64,000 nucleotides of DNA, from contig CM034547.1 of NCBI GenBank assembly GCA_020055645.1, positions 56,422,909-56,486,908 on the forward strand, given 5' to 3'. Each line of letters starts with the position of its first letter. Positions within the stretch are counted from its first letter, which is position 1. The notes under the pieces were generated by a model. That model was not told where the DNA came from. It made no database searches and saw only the letters and a list, made by a program, of their open reading frames with translations. The DNA is from Tomocerus qinae. Lineage: Eukaryota; Arthropoda; Collembola; Entomobryomorpha; Tomoceridae. Below are positions 22,801-35,343 of this stretch, one piece after another. The position numbers and the translations under genes are program-made.

Positions 22801-25800
22801 ATTGTTTACTAAATAATATATTAATGTGCTGTCAGTAAAACTATCAGTTAGTAGTTGAGCTTAAAAGAGAGGCGCTGGTTAGACTTGGTCTGAGTTGACT
22901 CGGCTGACTAGCATATCGTCGGAAATGTCACAGTCATTAAATTCAGTTCACATAGGGTAAGACGTAGTTAATTCTCTAGAGAAATTTGTGCGGATAGTTA
23001 CATTCTGAAGGGAAACTAGCTTCAGCGACAATTTTCCTATGTAGACTGAATAGATATACAAGTACAGAAAAAGCGTTGGGCTAGCTTAGTATATAGTTGT
23101 GTTGTGTCCTACTACTATTGTACTGTTGTTAGTTTAATGGGCATATCCCAATTTCTGAGAGCTAACAACATGTATAGTTTTACAACTTCCAAGAATATTG
23201 TGTTGTATAAAATCATGAATATAGTGTTGTACCATTATATAGTAATATCTTGCATTAAAGATAAACATATACATACTTTATAACTGTGATCTATAGGTAT
23301 AAGCACAATGCATGCTCATAGCTTGTATATAAAAGCACAAAGGTTGCTCACAGAAGTTATGGAATTATAATAAAATGGGGAAAACAGTAGAAGTCTGAGC
23401 ACTATAAACAAACATACACAACTAAATAGATCTGCAGTATAGATAGTGAAAGAGTTCAAAATGAGTAGCAATATTTAGCACGGATGACTCTACACTTCAC
23501 AGAATACCAAAATATTTGCAATGCGAATTCCTCTTGTGTTGAAATATTCAAGACCTGTCCCGTGAAACGAAACGCAATTTCTTAGGTACTTCTACTATAC
23601 TATTTCTACAAGATATTGTGACCTATTCGTTTTTGTATATCTACATGTTAGGCAAAAGTGTAACCATCTAATATCACCTTTATTGTTATCATCATTGAGA
23701 CACGTACAAAGGACAATATTTATTACATACAAGTAAATGACAACTCATATTGATGATAGGAATTTGCTGGTGTAGCTTTTTTAGACAGCCCTTTAAAAAA
23801 TAACGCCAATTCAAAAATGGATGCATCAAGCGTTTGTTATCATTTTCTGGAAGTTGATTTCTCATTGGGTTGGGGTAATATAATGTATTTTGTATAGCAT
23901 ACTTTTAGTGAATTGATTTTGATGTTTCGGTATAAAACAGAGAATAAACTAAGGAGATAAAACTTTCCTCCGTGTACATTTTAGACCCATATGGAAAATG
24001 AGGTTGCTGCTTAATTTATTAATACCCTTAAGTTTGAGGGGCATTAGACAACTATACACCAAATGAACATATCTAATAGCATTTTTAAAAGATAAATTTT
24101 GAAATCTTTATCATTATATTAAACGGGTTAAGCTCTAAACTAAAATTAGAAGAGCGTAGAAACTATTGTTCTGAAATCAGATTTATTCAAGCTGTTAATA
24201 CTCCATGTCCATGGACTGTACCCAAAATATAGAGTTAGTTGAGTAACTCTGGAAAGATAAACTTATTTACTTAGAATAGAGTTTATCGTGAGCATAAAAA
24301 GTCCCAAAAAGATACAAACGTTTGTAGTATATGTATTTCCGTTCTACATACTATCTTTCGATAACTGTATCTGCAATGGTCGTAAATGGCACATAGATAT
24401 GTAGATACATAATGTATAGGTATTGGTAGAAATGCATTGCCATTTACTCACTTCACTTGCACTCAATTCCATTTCTCGAAAGCTGACTGACTCTCGAATA
24501 AAACAAACTCAAAGTACAGTAACATAAACCAAGCGGAAAGGCAAAGAGAAGCAAAAAGGAAGGAAATAACACGCATGTATGGAGATGGTGAAGCAAACGA
24601 AAGGACGGACAGACGAAACGGAAGAGAGGGGAAACACACAGAAATACGTTAGCACATCTCCCAAGAAAACCAAAAAGGACAGATCAGAGCAAACCAAACT
24701 AGACAAGTCAAGTCGGCGGCAGAAAGAAAAGAGCAATGCATTTCCTTGCAATAGGACTGTCTATCTGTCTTAGTGGTATATAAGTTGGAAATGCATTATA
24801 AAGGAAATCCCGTAACACAGCAATGCAATAGTGAAACGGTGAAAGTTAGCTTTCACTAAATGCTGCATAAAACATAAGCACGCAATTTCGTAAAAGTTTC
24901 ATCCCCTAAGAATATAAGGAAGGGACAGGACACATCACAACAGAACGAAATAGGGAAGCAATGTACTTATGCATGTCCATCAGCATCACCATCAATTTTG
25001 ACTGCCTTTACATTTCTCGCTCCTTCTCCACAGACTCAATGTACCGTTTGTTACATTATGCTCATTCAACATTTAAAGCTGTGCAACGCCCTCCCCATCT
25101 TTCAAACAAACCTCAATCTTCCTTATGAATGAGCGTGAGACTAACCGTCCACTTTTCCTCTCATCCTTCACTTTGCTCGTGGGAAATGCCCATATTCCAC
25201 ATATTACCAATTTATAAACACTGAAATCCCTATACACCCACTGCAAAGAGTCACATGCCACTTCAAACGACAATTTCAATTACAGCAACGGTCAAAAGTA
25301 GATCACACTCATTAAGACTATCCATCTGGCTGACTTATGTCCAATAACTATTTTTAAGGTTAACTTTACGAAATTATACAATTTTAAGTAAATTCGAGCG
25401 AATTATCAGGCAATTCTATGCTCTGTGTGATACAATTCCTCATAAATCAACTAACACAGCATAAATTGGAGTTAGGAACCATCCAAAATGAAGTTAAAGC
25501 ATCATAAATGTAAACAACAATGGAAACCTATTTGGTACTTAAATATGCAATTGCATTAAGACGTTGTCAGACTTGTAGAATTATTTATTCATTCAAGAGG
25601 GGAGAGTCAAAGTTAAACTGAAATGTCAGTGAAGACTGAAATGAAGTGCCATGAAGAAATGAAGGGGAACTTACCATATTACGAAAACATATTAAGAAGT
25701 AAAATAGAGGTACATGTGTACCTTCCTATGATGTGGCAATACTCAAATGCATAGGTAGCCAAACTAGATACATAACAAAGTTACTTCATGGAATTGTTAA

Positions 25801-28800
25801 TTCTCCGAAATGCACTGAAAAGAACTAACTGCATTATTTGTAAGAAAGTGACTTGTACAATGTAAGAAATGGGTTTAATATTAAATAAAGAGACTTTCTT
25901 TTGTTATGCTTAGTTTGAATCAAGTCAGATCAATTCTGTCTTGAAATAGCTATCTTTGACTGTTGTCCTTGTACAAGTTAACGTACTACAATATAATCTA
26001 CAGCTTACACACAGCAGCATATTATGCACCATGTACATGCAACTCCATGCAAGTGCTCCACTTCAGCCAACTGTATAAGTAAATTAGATCAGCTCCCCAC
26101 ATAATTTTATATTAAAATCCAATCGACTTGGTTCCCAGGATTCCCCCTCTTTCCCACAGAACTTCGTACCTAATCCATCTACATAGTAAGATACTTCCTT
26201 TATGTACCGTGCATGCCTTAGATCTTTCTTGCAGAATGTAGCAAGCATAATCCGCGGGCAATTAATGTAGACAAGCATAAATAAATGCATCCCTTTGAGC
26301 ATTTCGGTGGAAAATTACATCCATTTCATATTATTTTGATTTATTTCAGTGTTTTACTATCAGAATTCAGAATTACAATGCAGTTCGTTGCTACAGGGTA
26401 TACCTATATCAATTTAGTTGCAAAGGATATGCTTAGACTGTGGCTGAATGACAATGGCATCTGTGATCTACAAGATGTACTTTAAAATTTTAAGTATTAA
26501 CTATTTACAGATTGGTTTTAAGCTAAAAAATGTCCAAAACATGTTTTTTCAATATTCCTTGATTTTTTGGTATAACATTTAAAGCGAGATTATTTACGGT
26601 GAAGTCGTGGGAAGACCAAAATAGATCTCACAAGTTTTGCAAGTAAATCCCATAAAATCTATTCTGTGGAAGGATGAAATTTTATATCGTAGAATCGTAC
26701 CTATTACATACCATTTGTGCCTATAATAAGTCGGTAGTTGGTAGGACAAACAAAAATAAGTTTTCTAATGCAAGTTGTTCTATTTGTTACGATGCAATCT
26801 TTTGAGTATTGCCTATCTGTAATACAATCGTTATTACGTTACAACAACGAAACAACTTTGAAAGTCTAATAGAAGCAATGGACCTACATGGACCAACGGG
26901 AAACCATGTCTTGTAATTTTTATCAGGAAACAAGCAATGAATCTATAATAAGCTAATGCAGCGTAATGTAATTTGATTTCAGTGTAAGCTGAGAAATAAT
27001 CTCGTGAAAGTAAGTTTCCTACTTCACCTAATAGATTGGTTTTGGTTTTAGCATATTGATGCGAAGAAAAGCCTTTAGAACATCCACTCTCATGTAAATT
27101 GTATATTGTTACAACTACTTAGATACCTTTAGCTATGTAGTAATACAGAAATAATGGAAACTCTAATGGGTGAAATGAAATTTGAGCCTAACCAGGTAGT
27201 ATTTTGCTTTAATTTTAACAACCTACATAACAAGTACATGTGTGTGCACGTGAAATATAATATATACGATTTCGCTTAAAAGTGCATGTACAAGGCACAC
27301 TCTACCGTGAAATGAATAATAAAATTATAGGACTCCTGCTGTGTACCTACATTATACAGATTTGCATACAAAATTTCCGAAGGTAATAATAGCGTTCGAC
27401 ACAGTAAAACCCAATCATTTGTTGATTGCATTTATTTTTAAACGTGCATATAAACAGTAGAAAGCATCAATTGCCTGGAGGAAGCAATATCTAATGTGGG
27501 AAAACACTTACTGAAATTAAGTAAAACACTCCTAAAGCCTTTGCTTTCGCTAAAAATAATTTCTGTGAGGAAAGCCAAAGTATGTGAAAAGAAGCTAAAG
27601 TTATTTCAATGAAAATTTTAGAGAGACTTTGGTAACAGCAACAATAAGTATAGCAAAAAGATAGTCGAAAGCAGACGTGACGAAGAAAAACCAAACAAGG
27701 AAAGTTACAAGTTGGAGGAGAACTTACCTATATAAATATTACTACACTTTACGCTATTACATTACGTATATTATATCTGGAATAGTTTTGCAGGAGGAAG
27801 ATTGAAGTTAGTAAGTAGTAGCTAAAAGTAAAAGATGATACTGACTTTTGAAAGAAACTGACGAGTAGCAATGTACCTGTACTACTACTCCAGTTATATA
27901 ACTTATAGGAATCTGTAGAAAAAATGCATATGTACACATGAACTTAGAAGAGTTTTAAACTTCCGTATCTTTGCTTTGTGTATCTTCTGGGTAGTAGCTT
28001 AAGGAACAGGAGCCTTATAGTGATTTTCGTCAATCTACTTTTCTCGGAGTTCTCTCCTACTTACTTTTTCGACTAGAAAAAGTATTGTCGGATAAAAAGT
28101 AAAAGTGCTGGAAGCAGAGTTGTTGCCTGCCTGCCTTTCCTTCCATTTGGTTTTGCCGAGACACTCACTCAGACTGCATAAACTCATGTTAGATGTACAA
28201 TGTTATGTGTATCCATTGAAGTAGTAGAGTAGTGCACACAGAGCAAGTATGGCTGCGGTTGGTTGTATTTTAGAGTTCGGAGATGCATATAAGCAGTGGG
28301 GAAGGAAAGGCCGTATTGTGCTTTGCTCTTGTGCATAATGACTACGGATGGGCATGACAGCATCATTAATATTCCCAAAGATACTCTGCATTCCCATCCC
28401 TTCCTTGTAAGTAGTACAGCTGACTGAGTGAGTTTACTTTTACTGTATTATGTACATGAGCAGAAGCAGTTTTATCTAGCCTATTTCCACACAAATATCT
28501 ACATATTCTTTCCTATTAGCACAACTAACTGCCTACGTATATGGATTTACTTTTTTCTATGGCTTTTACTCTTTTCTCTCTAAAGCTCCGACCGCATTGT
28601 CAATTCTACCATTTGAAACATGCATACCACCGACACCATTGCATATTGCATTGCATTCTGTCCTTTGGATATTATTACAAATACACTAGTAATATCCCAG
28701 AGTATGTATACTACTTACTACTATAATATGTAGTTCAAACAGAATCACAGATAGTAGCAAATATGTAGGACTGAATGCAGTATGGAATAGCATTACAGCA

Positions 28801-30362
28801 TTACACCACATAAACTCCTGCAATATTAACAGGAACATGCAAATGGCAATCACATACCTATATTTATACATCTCTTGACAACACATACATGATAAGGGTA
28901 GGCTATATTATAAATATCCCAAAAGCTACTAACAAGTTAGCCGTGAGTATTTTTAGGTGAATGTTCACTACTCCACATTTCTCCGCCTCTACATACTGCA
29001 ATGGAACATAATAACCACACAGACAGATTTCAATAGAGAAATCTGTCCATGGCAAAATTCCCCTGCTTGGGGCTTTAGTCATTTTCAATCTGCACGTTCA
29101 TTTCTAATGCAAAACCAGTTATCTAATGTATATGAAGATTCACAATAGCGCACATCTCACAAAACCAAACAAATCCTACCGCAACCAAATCTATAGGGAA
29201 AGTAAAACAAATTACCTATAGGCAAATACTAACATCGCCCCAGTATTATACACCTTCAAATATAATATTCAATACCAGCTCATCAAAATGTGTAGAGTTA
29301 CTTTTACTACGTTGTAGTAATGCGAAGCATTTTTACTAGGTAAATATAGACATCATTCCAAAATCCAAAACACTATTAGCACTTACACTCTCCTACAACT
29401 CTTGTTTTGTCAGAAAGATAGTTAATTATTTAGAGATGCATTATCAGTACTGGGAATTAATGGAATTAAAATCTGAACGTGAAAAGTTGTGACATGATGC
29501 AAGAGAATAAGTAAAAAGTTGGTAGTACGAATATTAGGTTGAGATATGATTAAATGGCCTTCTGAGAACATAATTTAGGCAAGGGAAGAAATAAAGGGTG
29601 TGGAAGAAAGGAGTGTGAGTGATACGACAATGAGAACCACGAAGAGGGGGAGGAGAATAGAGAAGATTTCATATTTTAGTTGAGAGAAGTGAAAAGGCTT
29701 TGATGGATGATCCACACCTAACACATTCAACAAAAGAAGGGAAAGGTAGTCTACTGTCGACCGACAACTGGCCTTGCTTAGATACTTCTTTCTACTACAA
29801 CTAAACACTATAGGCATGATAATAAAGGGAAAGCCTCACAAATCGGAGCCATGCTGACTTAGATACAACGGCTATATACCAGACTAAACTACTCAAAATT
29901 TCATTAACTAAAATTGCATGTATAATTGTATAACTTGCATTGCATGCATGCAACCCTTTTTCTCTATCAAACAGCAAATCAGCAGACTAATATGTACAAG
30001 AATTAGTCCACTTCGTAAAACAGGATTTTACTGATGAGACAAAATTGCGGGAAGTGATATTGTGGAAAATCTAAAAAGTTAGAACAATGGTGGCATACTT
30101 TCGTATTTGAATACCAAATTACATTTATTTTCTCAACATTTTCTGGCTGGCTGCCATAAACACAAATTCGAAAAAGTCATTATTAGAAAATTGATTTTCA
30201 TTAGGTATGTTGCTAAGTAGTCAAATAGTCCAAACTGAATAAATTATGAAAAGTGAAAATGAGGAATATAAACAATTTTGTGTATTCTCCTTTGACAAAA
30301 GTAAAAACCATAAATTAGCAGGTTAGGTGTCCTGTGCGGGAAGATAATTTTATCAAAGTAAA
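16880..30362. other. About 13.5 kb of AT-rich non-coding DNA
   Basis: No open frame here shows a domain, codon-like composition or convincing splice borders, and I see no tRNA, rRNA or transposon. Short palindromic words such as GCATTGCATGCATGCAA near 29936 occur. It may be intergenic or intronic. Confidence 0.5.
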
Positions 30363-30376
30363 GTTGTTTCGAAAAC
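30363..30376 (+). promoter_or_regulatory. X-box-like RFX binding site upstream of the tektin gene
   Basis: GTTGTTTCGAAAAC fits the ciliary X-box consensus GTHNYY-N2-RRNAAC in every specified position except that its two spacer bases are TC rather than AT. It ends 44 bp before the tektin ATG, in the range where X-boxes of ciliary genes lie. RFX factors drive axonemal genes through such sites; binding here is inferred. Confidence 0.45.
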
Positions 30377-30420
30377 GGAGAGTTAATTACTGTTTTCGTT
30401 TATAAATTGTTGGAATAAAA

Positions 30421-31704
30421 ATGTCGAAACTGGAATGTCCTCCAGTTCGTTTTGCTACGGAAGATTGTAATATTGGGAGTGGTTGGCAGACACGACGCCC
30501 GGCTCTTGTGAAACCACCGCCAAGATATTCAGCAGAAGAATGGGCTTTGGCTACTACATTGACTCACCAGGCAGCAGAATCGGAGCAGGAAGTATGCGAG
30601 CGTCTACAGGCGGAAGCGATAAGAGTTGCGGATGAAGCGAGAGAGGTTACCTTAAGAGCTCAGGAGGATGTCGACTGGAAATTTCAAGAGCGTCTTCGTG
30701 ACATGGAATACTGGAGATTGGAGTTGCTGCGAAATTTTGGAGACATCAATAATGAGATCGATGCAATGACAATTTACCGACAACGTGTCGAAAATGCACT
30801 GAGTACCCTGTGTCACATTTTGGATGTCAACGCTCAAATTCTAGGAGCTCGCGAATGTCGTGTCAGCGTCGATTTGGTCCACGATGAAGCTCAGAAACAA
30901 GTCTTGCACGAAATGAAAATTGTGGATGGGATTCAGAACGTTTTGAGAAGAAATATGGAATTTTGTACGGAACAATTACGCCTTCTTCGGAAATGTGGCT
31001 ACAATCTAGGAAAAGAGCTCCAAGACAAAGACGCTGCTTTAGCCCTGGATAAAATCGCCCATGGCATGGACGAACATCGCCCGGAAGTGAGACGTCAGTG
31101 TGATACATGCTTGAATGATTTCAGCAACGCTACAGAAATGGAATGGACTGCCTTCACTGAGAAAAACAAACTTGAAGCAGAGAAAACTGTAAATGCTTCT
31201 CTTCAGCTGAGAATTAATATTGACAGCGTTCTTCGTCAAATCTGTGAAGATCTTCGACGAGAGATTTGCACGACAAATGGGATATTTGAGAAGCGACTGA
31301 GGGAAGTCATCGATGCCAAAGAAAAACTGCAAGAACAACACTCTGCTATTTCTATTCGTGTCAGAGATATGGAAGGAATTGTTTGCAAACTGACTAAGGC
31401 CTTTGAAGAAAAACAGTGCGCTATTGCTTTAGCTGAGACTCGACTTCGCATTCGGGAGAAACGTCCCAATTTGGAGCTTATCAAAGATCCTGTCCAACGT
31501 CGGCTGTTCTTGGAAATTCAAGAAAATAATGAATCCATGGCCAAAATCAATGTGAAAATCATTCAATCCAAAAACGTTCTGAGAAATTTACTCCGCAATC
31601 AATTGGAGCTGGAAGATGCTATCAACGTCAAGACCAATACTATCGGAGTCGACGAAACCAAAGTGATGCCATTACGAAAAACTATTCGTATTCAAGAATA
31701 CTAA
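30421..31704 (+). CDS. Tektin, single-exon gene (tektin-3/5-like)
   Basis: This is a 427-residue, largely coiled-coil protein covering the whole tektin domain. An N-terminal PRYSAEEW motif at about residues 34-41 resembles the YTPDDW region of tektins 3 and 5, and SVDLVHDEAQ recalls the same group. The family signature RPNxELCRD appears as RPNLELIKD (residues 348-356), with Ile in place of the usual Cys. A C-terminal NTIGVDETKVM lacks the second usual Cys (KCM). Tektins form filaments inside the doublet microtubules of cilia and sperm flagella. The start follows AAAA, a usual arthropod context. Length fits the family (about 420-490). The frame has no intron. Four bases after the stop, CAG|GTCAGT resembles a donor, so a 3'-UTR intron is possible. 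It is clearly richer in G and C than its flanks. The nearest neighbours are over 13 kb away. The paralog assignment is uncertain. Confidence 0.93.
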   Translation: MSKLECPPVRFATEDCNIGSGWQTRRPALVKPPPRYSAEEWALATTLTHQAAESEQEVCERLQAEAIRVADEAREVTLRAQEDVDWKFQERLRDMEYWRLELLRNFGDINNEIDAMTIYRQRVENALSTLCHILDVNAQILGARECRVSVDLVHDEAQKQVLHEMKIVDGIQNVLRRNMEFCTEQLRLLRKCGYNLGKELQDKDAALALDKIAHGMDEHRPEVRRQCDTCLNDFSNATEMEWTAFTEKNKLEAEKTVNASLQLRINIDSVLRQICEDLRREICTTNGIFEKRLREVIDAKEKLQEQHSAISIRVRDMEGIVCKLTKAFEEKQCAIALAETRLRIREKRPNLELIKDPVQRRLFLEIQENNESMAKINVKIIQSKNVLRNLLRNQLELEDAINVKTNTIGVDETKVMPLRKTIRIQEY

Positions 31705-33497
31705 ACAGGTCAGTATCTTGTTTATAAAACAACGAAATTTTTTAAAAACAAAGTACGATTTAAAACTTGAATTTTGCCTGCATTTTGAAACACCACACTT
31801 AAGAAAGGAATCTTGTTGCCTAAATCTCATTTAACTGATATTATTGTGTGCAATGCAATTCTATTTTATAGAGCAGTGTTTCACTGTATAATAAGTTAGG
31901 TACTACCGCCCGAGACTAATTTTACCTTACTTTCATCTAGCAATTTAATGTTGTTTGACTGACTTGGATCCAGTTGAGATCAGGTCATCATCCGTACGTC
32001 ACGTTCTACTTTTATGAATGCTAATTGTCTTAATTATAACTACCGAGTTTTTCGCCAACGCAGAAATTGCTGTTAGTTTTGAGGAATGAAATATTCTTTG
32101 CCTAGTCTTATCATCCCACCATTAATTTAAACATGATAATTTCTTATCTCACCTCTTTAGCAGAGTTGGTATCAGAAAAGTAGGGAACTTGTACTTATCT
32201 ATCTCGTACATAATTACTAGCTACTCACTCCGCTATGCTGACAAAGTTATATCTGGGTATATTATTTAGTAAGGTGGGGAAGGAAATAGAAATGCTAATT
32301 GCAAGTAGGACAACACATTGCAGCGAATGTTAATACCATAATACCGAAAATGTTAATAGTTGATGCCTCGATGTTACGCAAGAGTTCCTACACTTAAAAG
32401 CTTTTCGAGCTACTTAAATATTAATGACTCTTAATAGACAGTTGCTAATACAAGGCATAAGGGACACTCTGCAGCTTTAACTAAGTATAAAGCGTCAGTT
32501 GCATGGAATGAGTAATATTACAATACCTAGACACAACTTGAGGATTCTTTGTGTGTACATTTTGTACATGTTTCTGTACTGAGAGCTGTACATCAAAGCT
32601 ATGAAATAATTCGATATATACTTACAGAGCTTTTAAGTATGGAGAAACATGAAAACGCCTTCCGGTGAAATGTATCAAATTTTTCTTTTGAACTGGCAAT
32701 CTTTAATGTTCTGTTATCTACTGTGTCTATACTATAGGCATTAAGTGTGTGGGTTTTGAAGATCTTTCACAAGCATTTCAATATGCTAGTGATTTTTAAA
32801 CGTAAATGAAAAGATATTAATATGCGTTCACGGAGCAAAAAGCTAATATTGAATTCATAATAAGCATGATACTGGGGAAGAAGTTTCTCTTGGTGTATTT
32901 AATGTCATCATTTCCGAATCCGTCTTGAGTTTCCTCCCAAGGGGCCTTAAGACTAAGTAAACTATAGCTTAGGATTTAAGTCCTTCTTGACTTTGCATAA
33001 GCCCCTCTTTCTACGTACTCTACTTATGTACAGCAGTTGATATCTCAAGACGTAAGTATCAACATATCTCCCTGGTACCTTCCTGTAATTGTAGCGGGAG
33101 TAGTGAACAGTTCTTCGTCTGTTCAGGTAAAGCCGGTAAAATCTCAAGAGTTTATCTTCGGAGACATTATAATATTAGTAGGAGTAGTATAAATGGTGGG
33201 TGTGTTATACAAAGTATTTCATATGATATGTTTGGGTTAACGATACTCTAAATAGGTGAAAGGAGAGAAAATAGGTATAACGGATGTATATCCATAATAG
33301 TTAAGACTAACGGAGGAAAGAGAACAAGGCTCAAGTTGCCTCTCTGAATTATACAAACAAGGCCTCGTTGAATTGTAAGGATGAGGATGAAACGATCTGA
33401 TAAATCGATTTAGTTTAGCTTAGTTTCGTCTGGTTTGCTATTGCCTTTACTCCAGCTTGTTTTGGACCATGAATGAAGGTTCAGTTTCGTTTGGATG

Positions 33498-33521
33498 GAA
33501 GAGTCCCCTTAGGGACTCTTC
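33498..33521. repeat. Short perfect hairpin, 10-bp stem
   Basis: GAAGAGTCCC and GGGACTCTTC pair perfectly around the loop CTTA. It is isolated, with no gene close by and no terminator-like T run. Confidence 0.6.
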
Positions 33522-35330
33522 TATTCGCTTATAAATTGGTTTGCGTTTCCGTGAACCGGCTTTTCCGAGTTCAACTCAAACCCAACTTGCCTCTTTTTTA
33601 ATTCTTAAATCATGCATAACGGAAAACATTTTGCATAGGTGGCTACATAATAGACATAGGCCATACTCCAATTTTGTACACATTTATTTAGCTAACTTCA
33701 GAAGTATTGTATGCATAGAAGGCAGGTTATGTAATATCAACATTGAATATTACATTCATGCGATCGTTAACGTTTAGTATATTATTACATGCTAACTTCG
33801 AATTTCGGTTGTAGGAAAATATTTTGCCTCAGTCCAACAGGCCGTGTGTTTTTCTACTCTGATTACTTCGTGATATGAGAAGTTAAGTCATGCATAGAGC
33901 AAGAAGCATTACGTTCTGAATCTCAATTTGAAGCATCAACTTCAGTTAAATTTCTGTTATTTGTCTCGTTACAGTGAAACAAGTGTGTTTCTCTTGTAAT
34001 GAATCATTTCACACATCCAATAACACTAAAGTTAGTTGTATAGCACAATCCTATGCTATTCCTGTTAAATGCGTCTCTAGATGTAATGTATATACATTCT
34101 GTAGATAGTAATTTCTGTACTCACGTCCATATTATACAGTTGACATGACATGCAGTCACTTTTCATATTACATCCCAAACCAACTCGTGCAATCCCCATA
34201 CTTGCACATGTATATTTTACCTCCGAATAAATACAACAGTACCTATACTACAATAGTAGGCCCCTTCGTCAAAAAATTCAAATGGCAATAGTAAAACCGT
34301 GTATATCGCAGTTATAGCTTCATCTGCACTTAATAGCTAAAGCCGAGTGCCGGAAAAGCAAGCAAATCTCCTGACAATTTTTCGCCTAGCAAAAACAAAA
34401 GGAATGGAGATGAATAGTGGAGAGAGCTTCTGAGGCTATGTACACTGACAAAATGCGTAAAGTACATTCAGAAGGTAGACATTTACTTTAGTCACTTAAA
34501 TATTAACATTTTTATATACTAAAATATAAATAAACTATAGACTATAGAGCTCTGAGTATATTAAGAGTAAGTATATACAGGACTATGTAGTAGTTAATAC
34601 AATGTGTAGTAAAAGTTGCCATCATCTTAGTTATGGCAGTATTACATAGTAGCCATATATAGTGTTGTGCTGTTACGTTTTCTGGTTTTTGGTAGGAGTA
34701 TTATGTATTATGTTGCAAATAATGTGAAAGAGCCGAAGTAGAGATACAGATGCAGATGTGGAAATGAAATGCATCTTGTTTGTATGAGATACATAAAAGG
34801 ATAGGGTGAAAGTCATATTATGCGGATAGGAACGTAAAATAATATAATACCTACATACATACGACATAACATATTCACATACATAAAGAACAAAACAGAG
34901 ATGGTTTCCCTGGCCTTGTCTACTTCATAAATTCAGCACAAAGAGAATTCCCAAGTGCAGATAAGCCAGTTATATTAGCCAAGACGGGTAATGCAAAGTC
35001 AGTCGTTGAACTGAAGACTAGATACCGGAGTTCAGTTTGAATTTCACCAAGTCTTCTATTAGTTATGCTTTTTGGTAAGAGGAGAAATACAATGTGGTGT
35101 GATATCTACATCTGAATAGTAAAGAACGTGTTGTTCTACCATATCCAAATGCAATGACATCTAATATACTAGCACGAGGTAGACTCTATCATATCAGAAG
35201 AAGTCTCCAGTTGTGTCCTATGTTTATGTAAAAGTAAGTACAGTGTTAGGTAATGTTTGAATAGCTTGCTTTAGATTTTCAAAATAGAATGACTTTGGAT
35301 TGGAATACAACTCGTACGTTATTCCTCCTC

Positions 35331-35343
35331 CTCTCTCTCTCTC
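35331..35343. repeat. Short (CT)n microsatellite
   Basis: An uninterrupted CT run of 13 bases, preceded by CCTCCT-type sequence. Confidence 0.7.

Noticed and set aside
30401-30407. TATAAAT as a TATA box for the tektin gene
   Set aside because: It lies only 14 bp before the ATG, so the usual start 25-30 bp downstream would fall inside the coding region.
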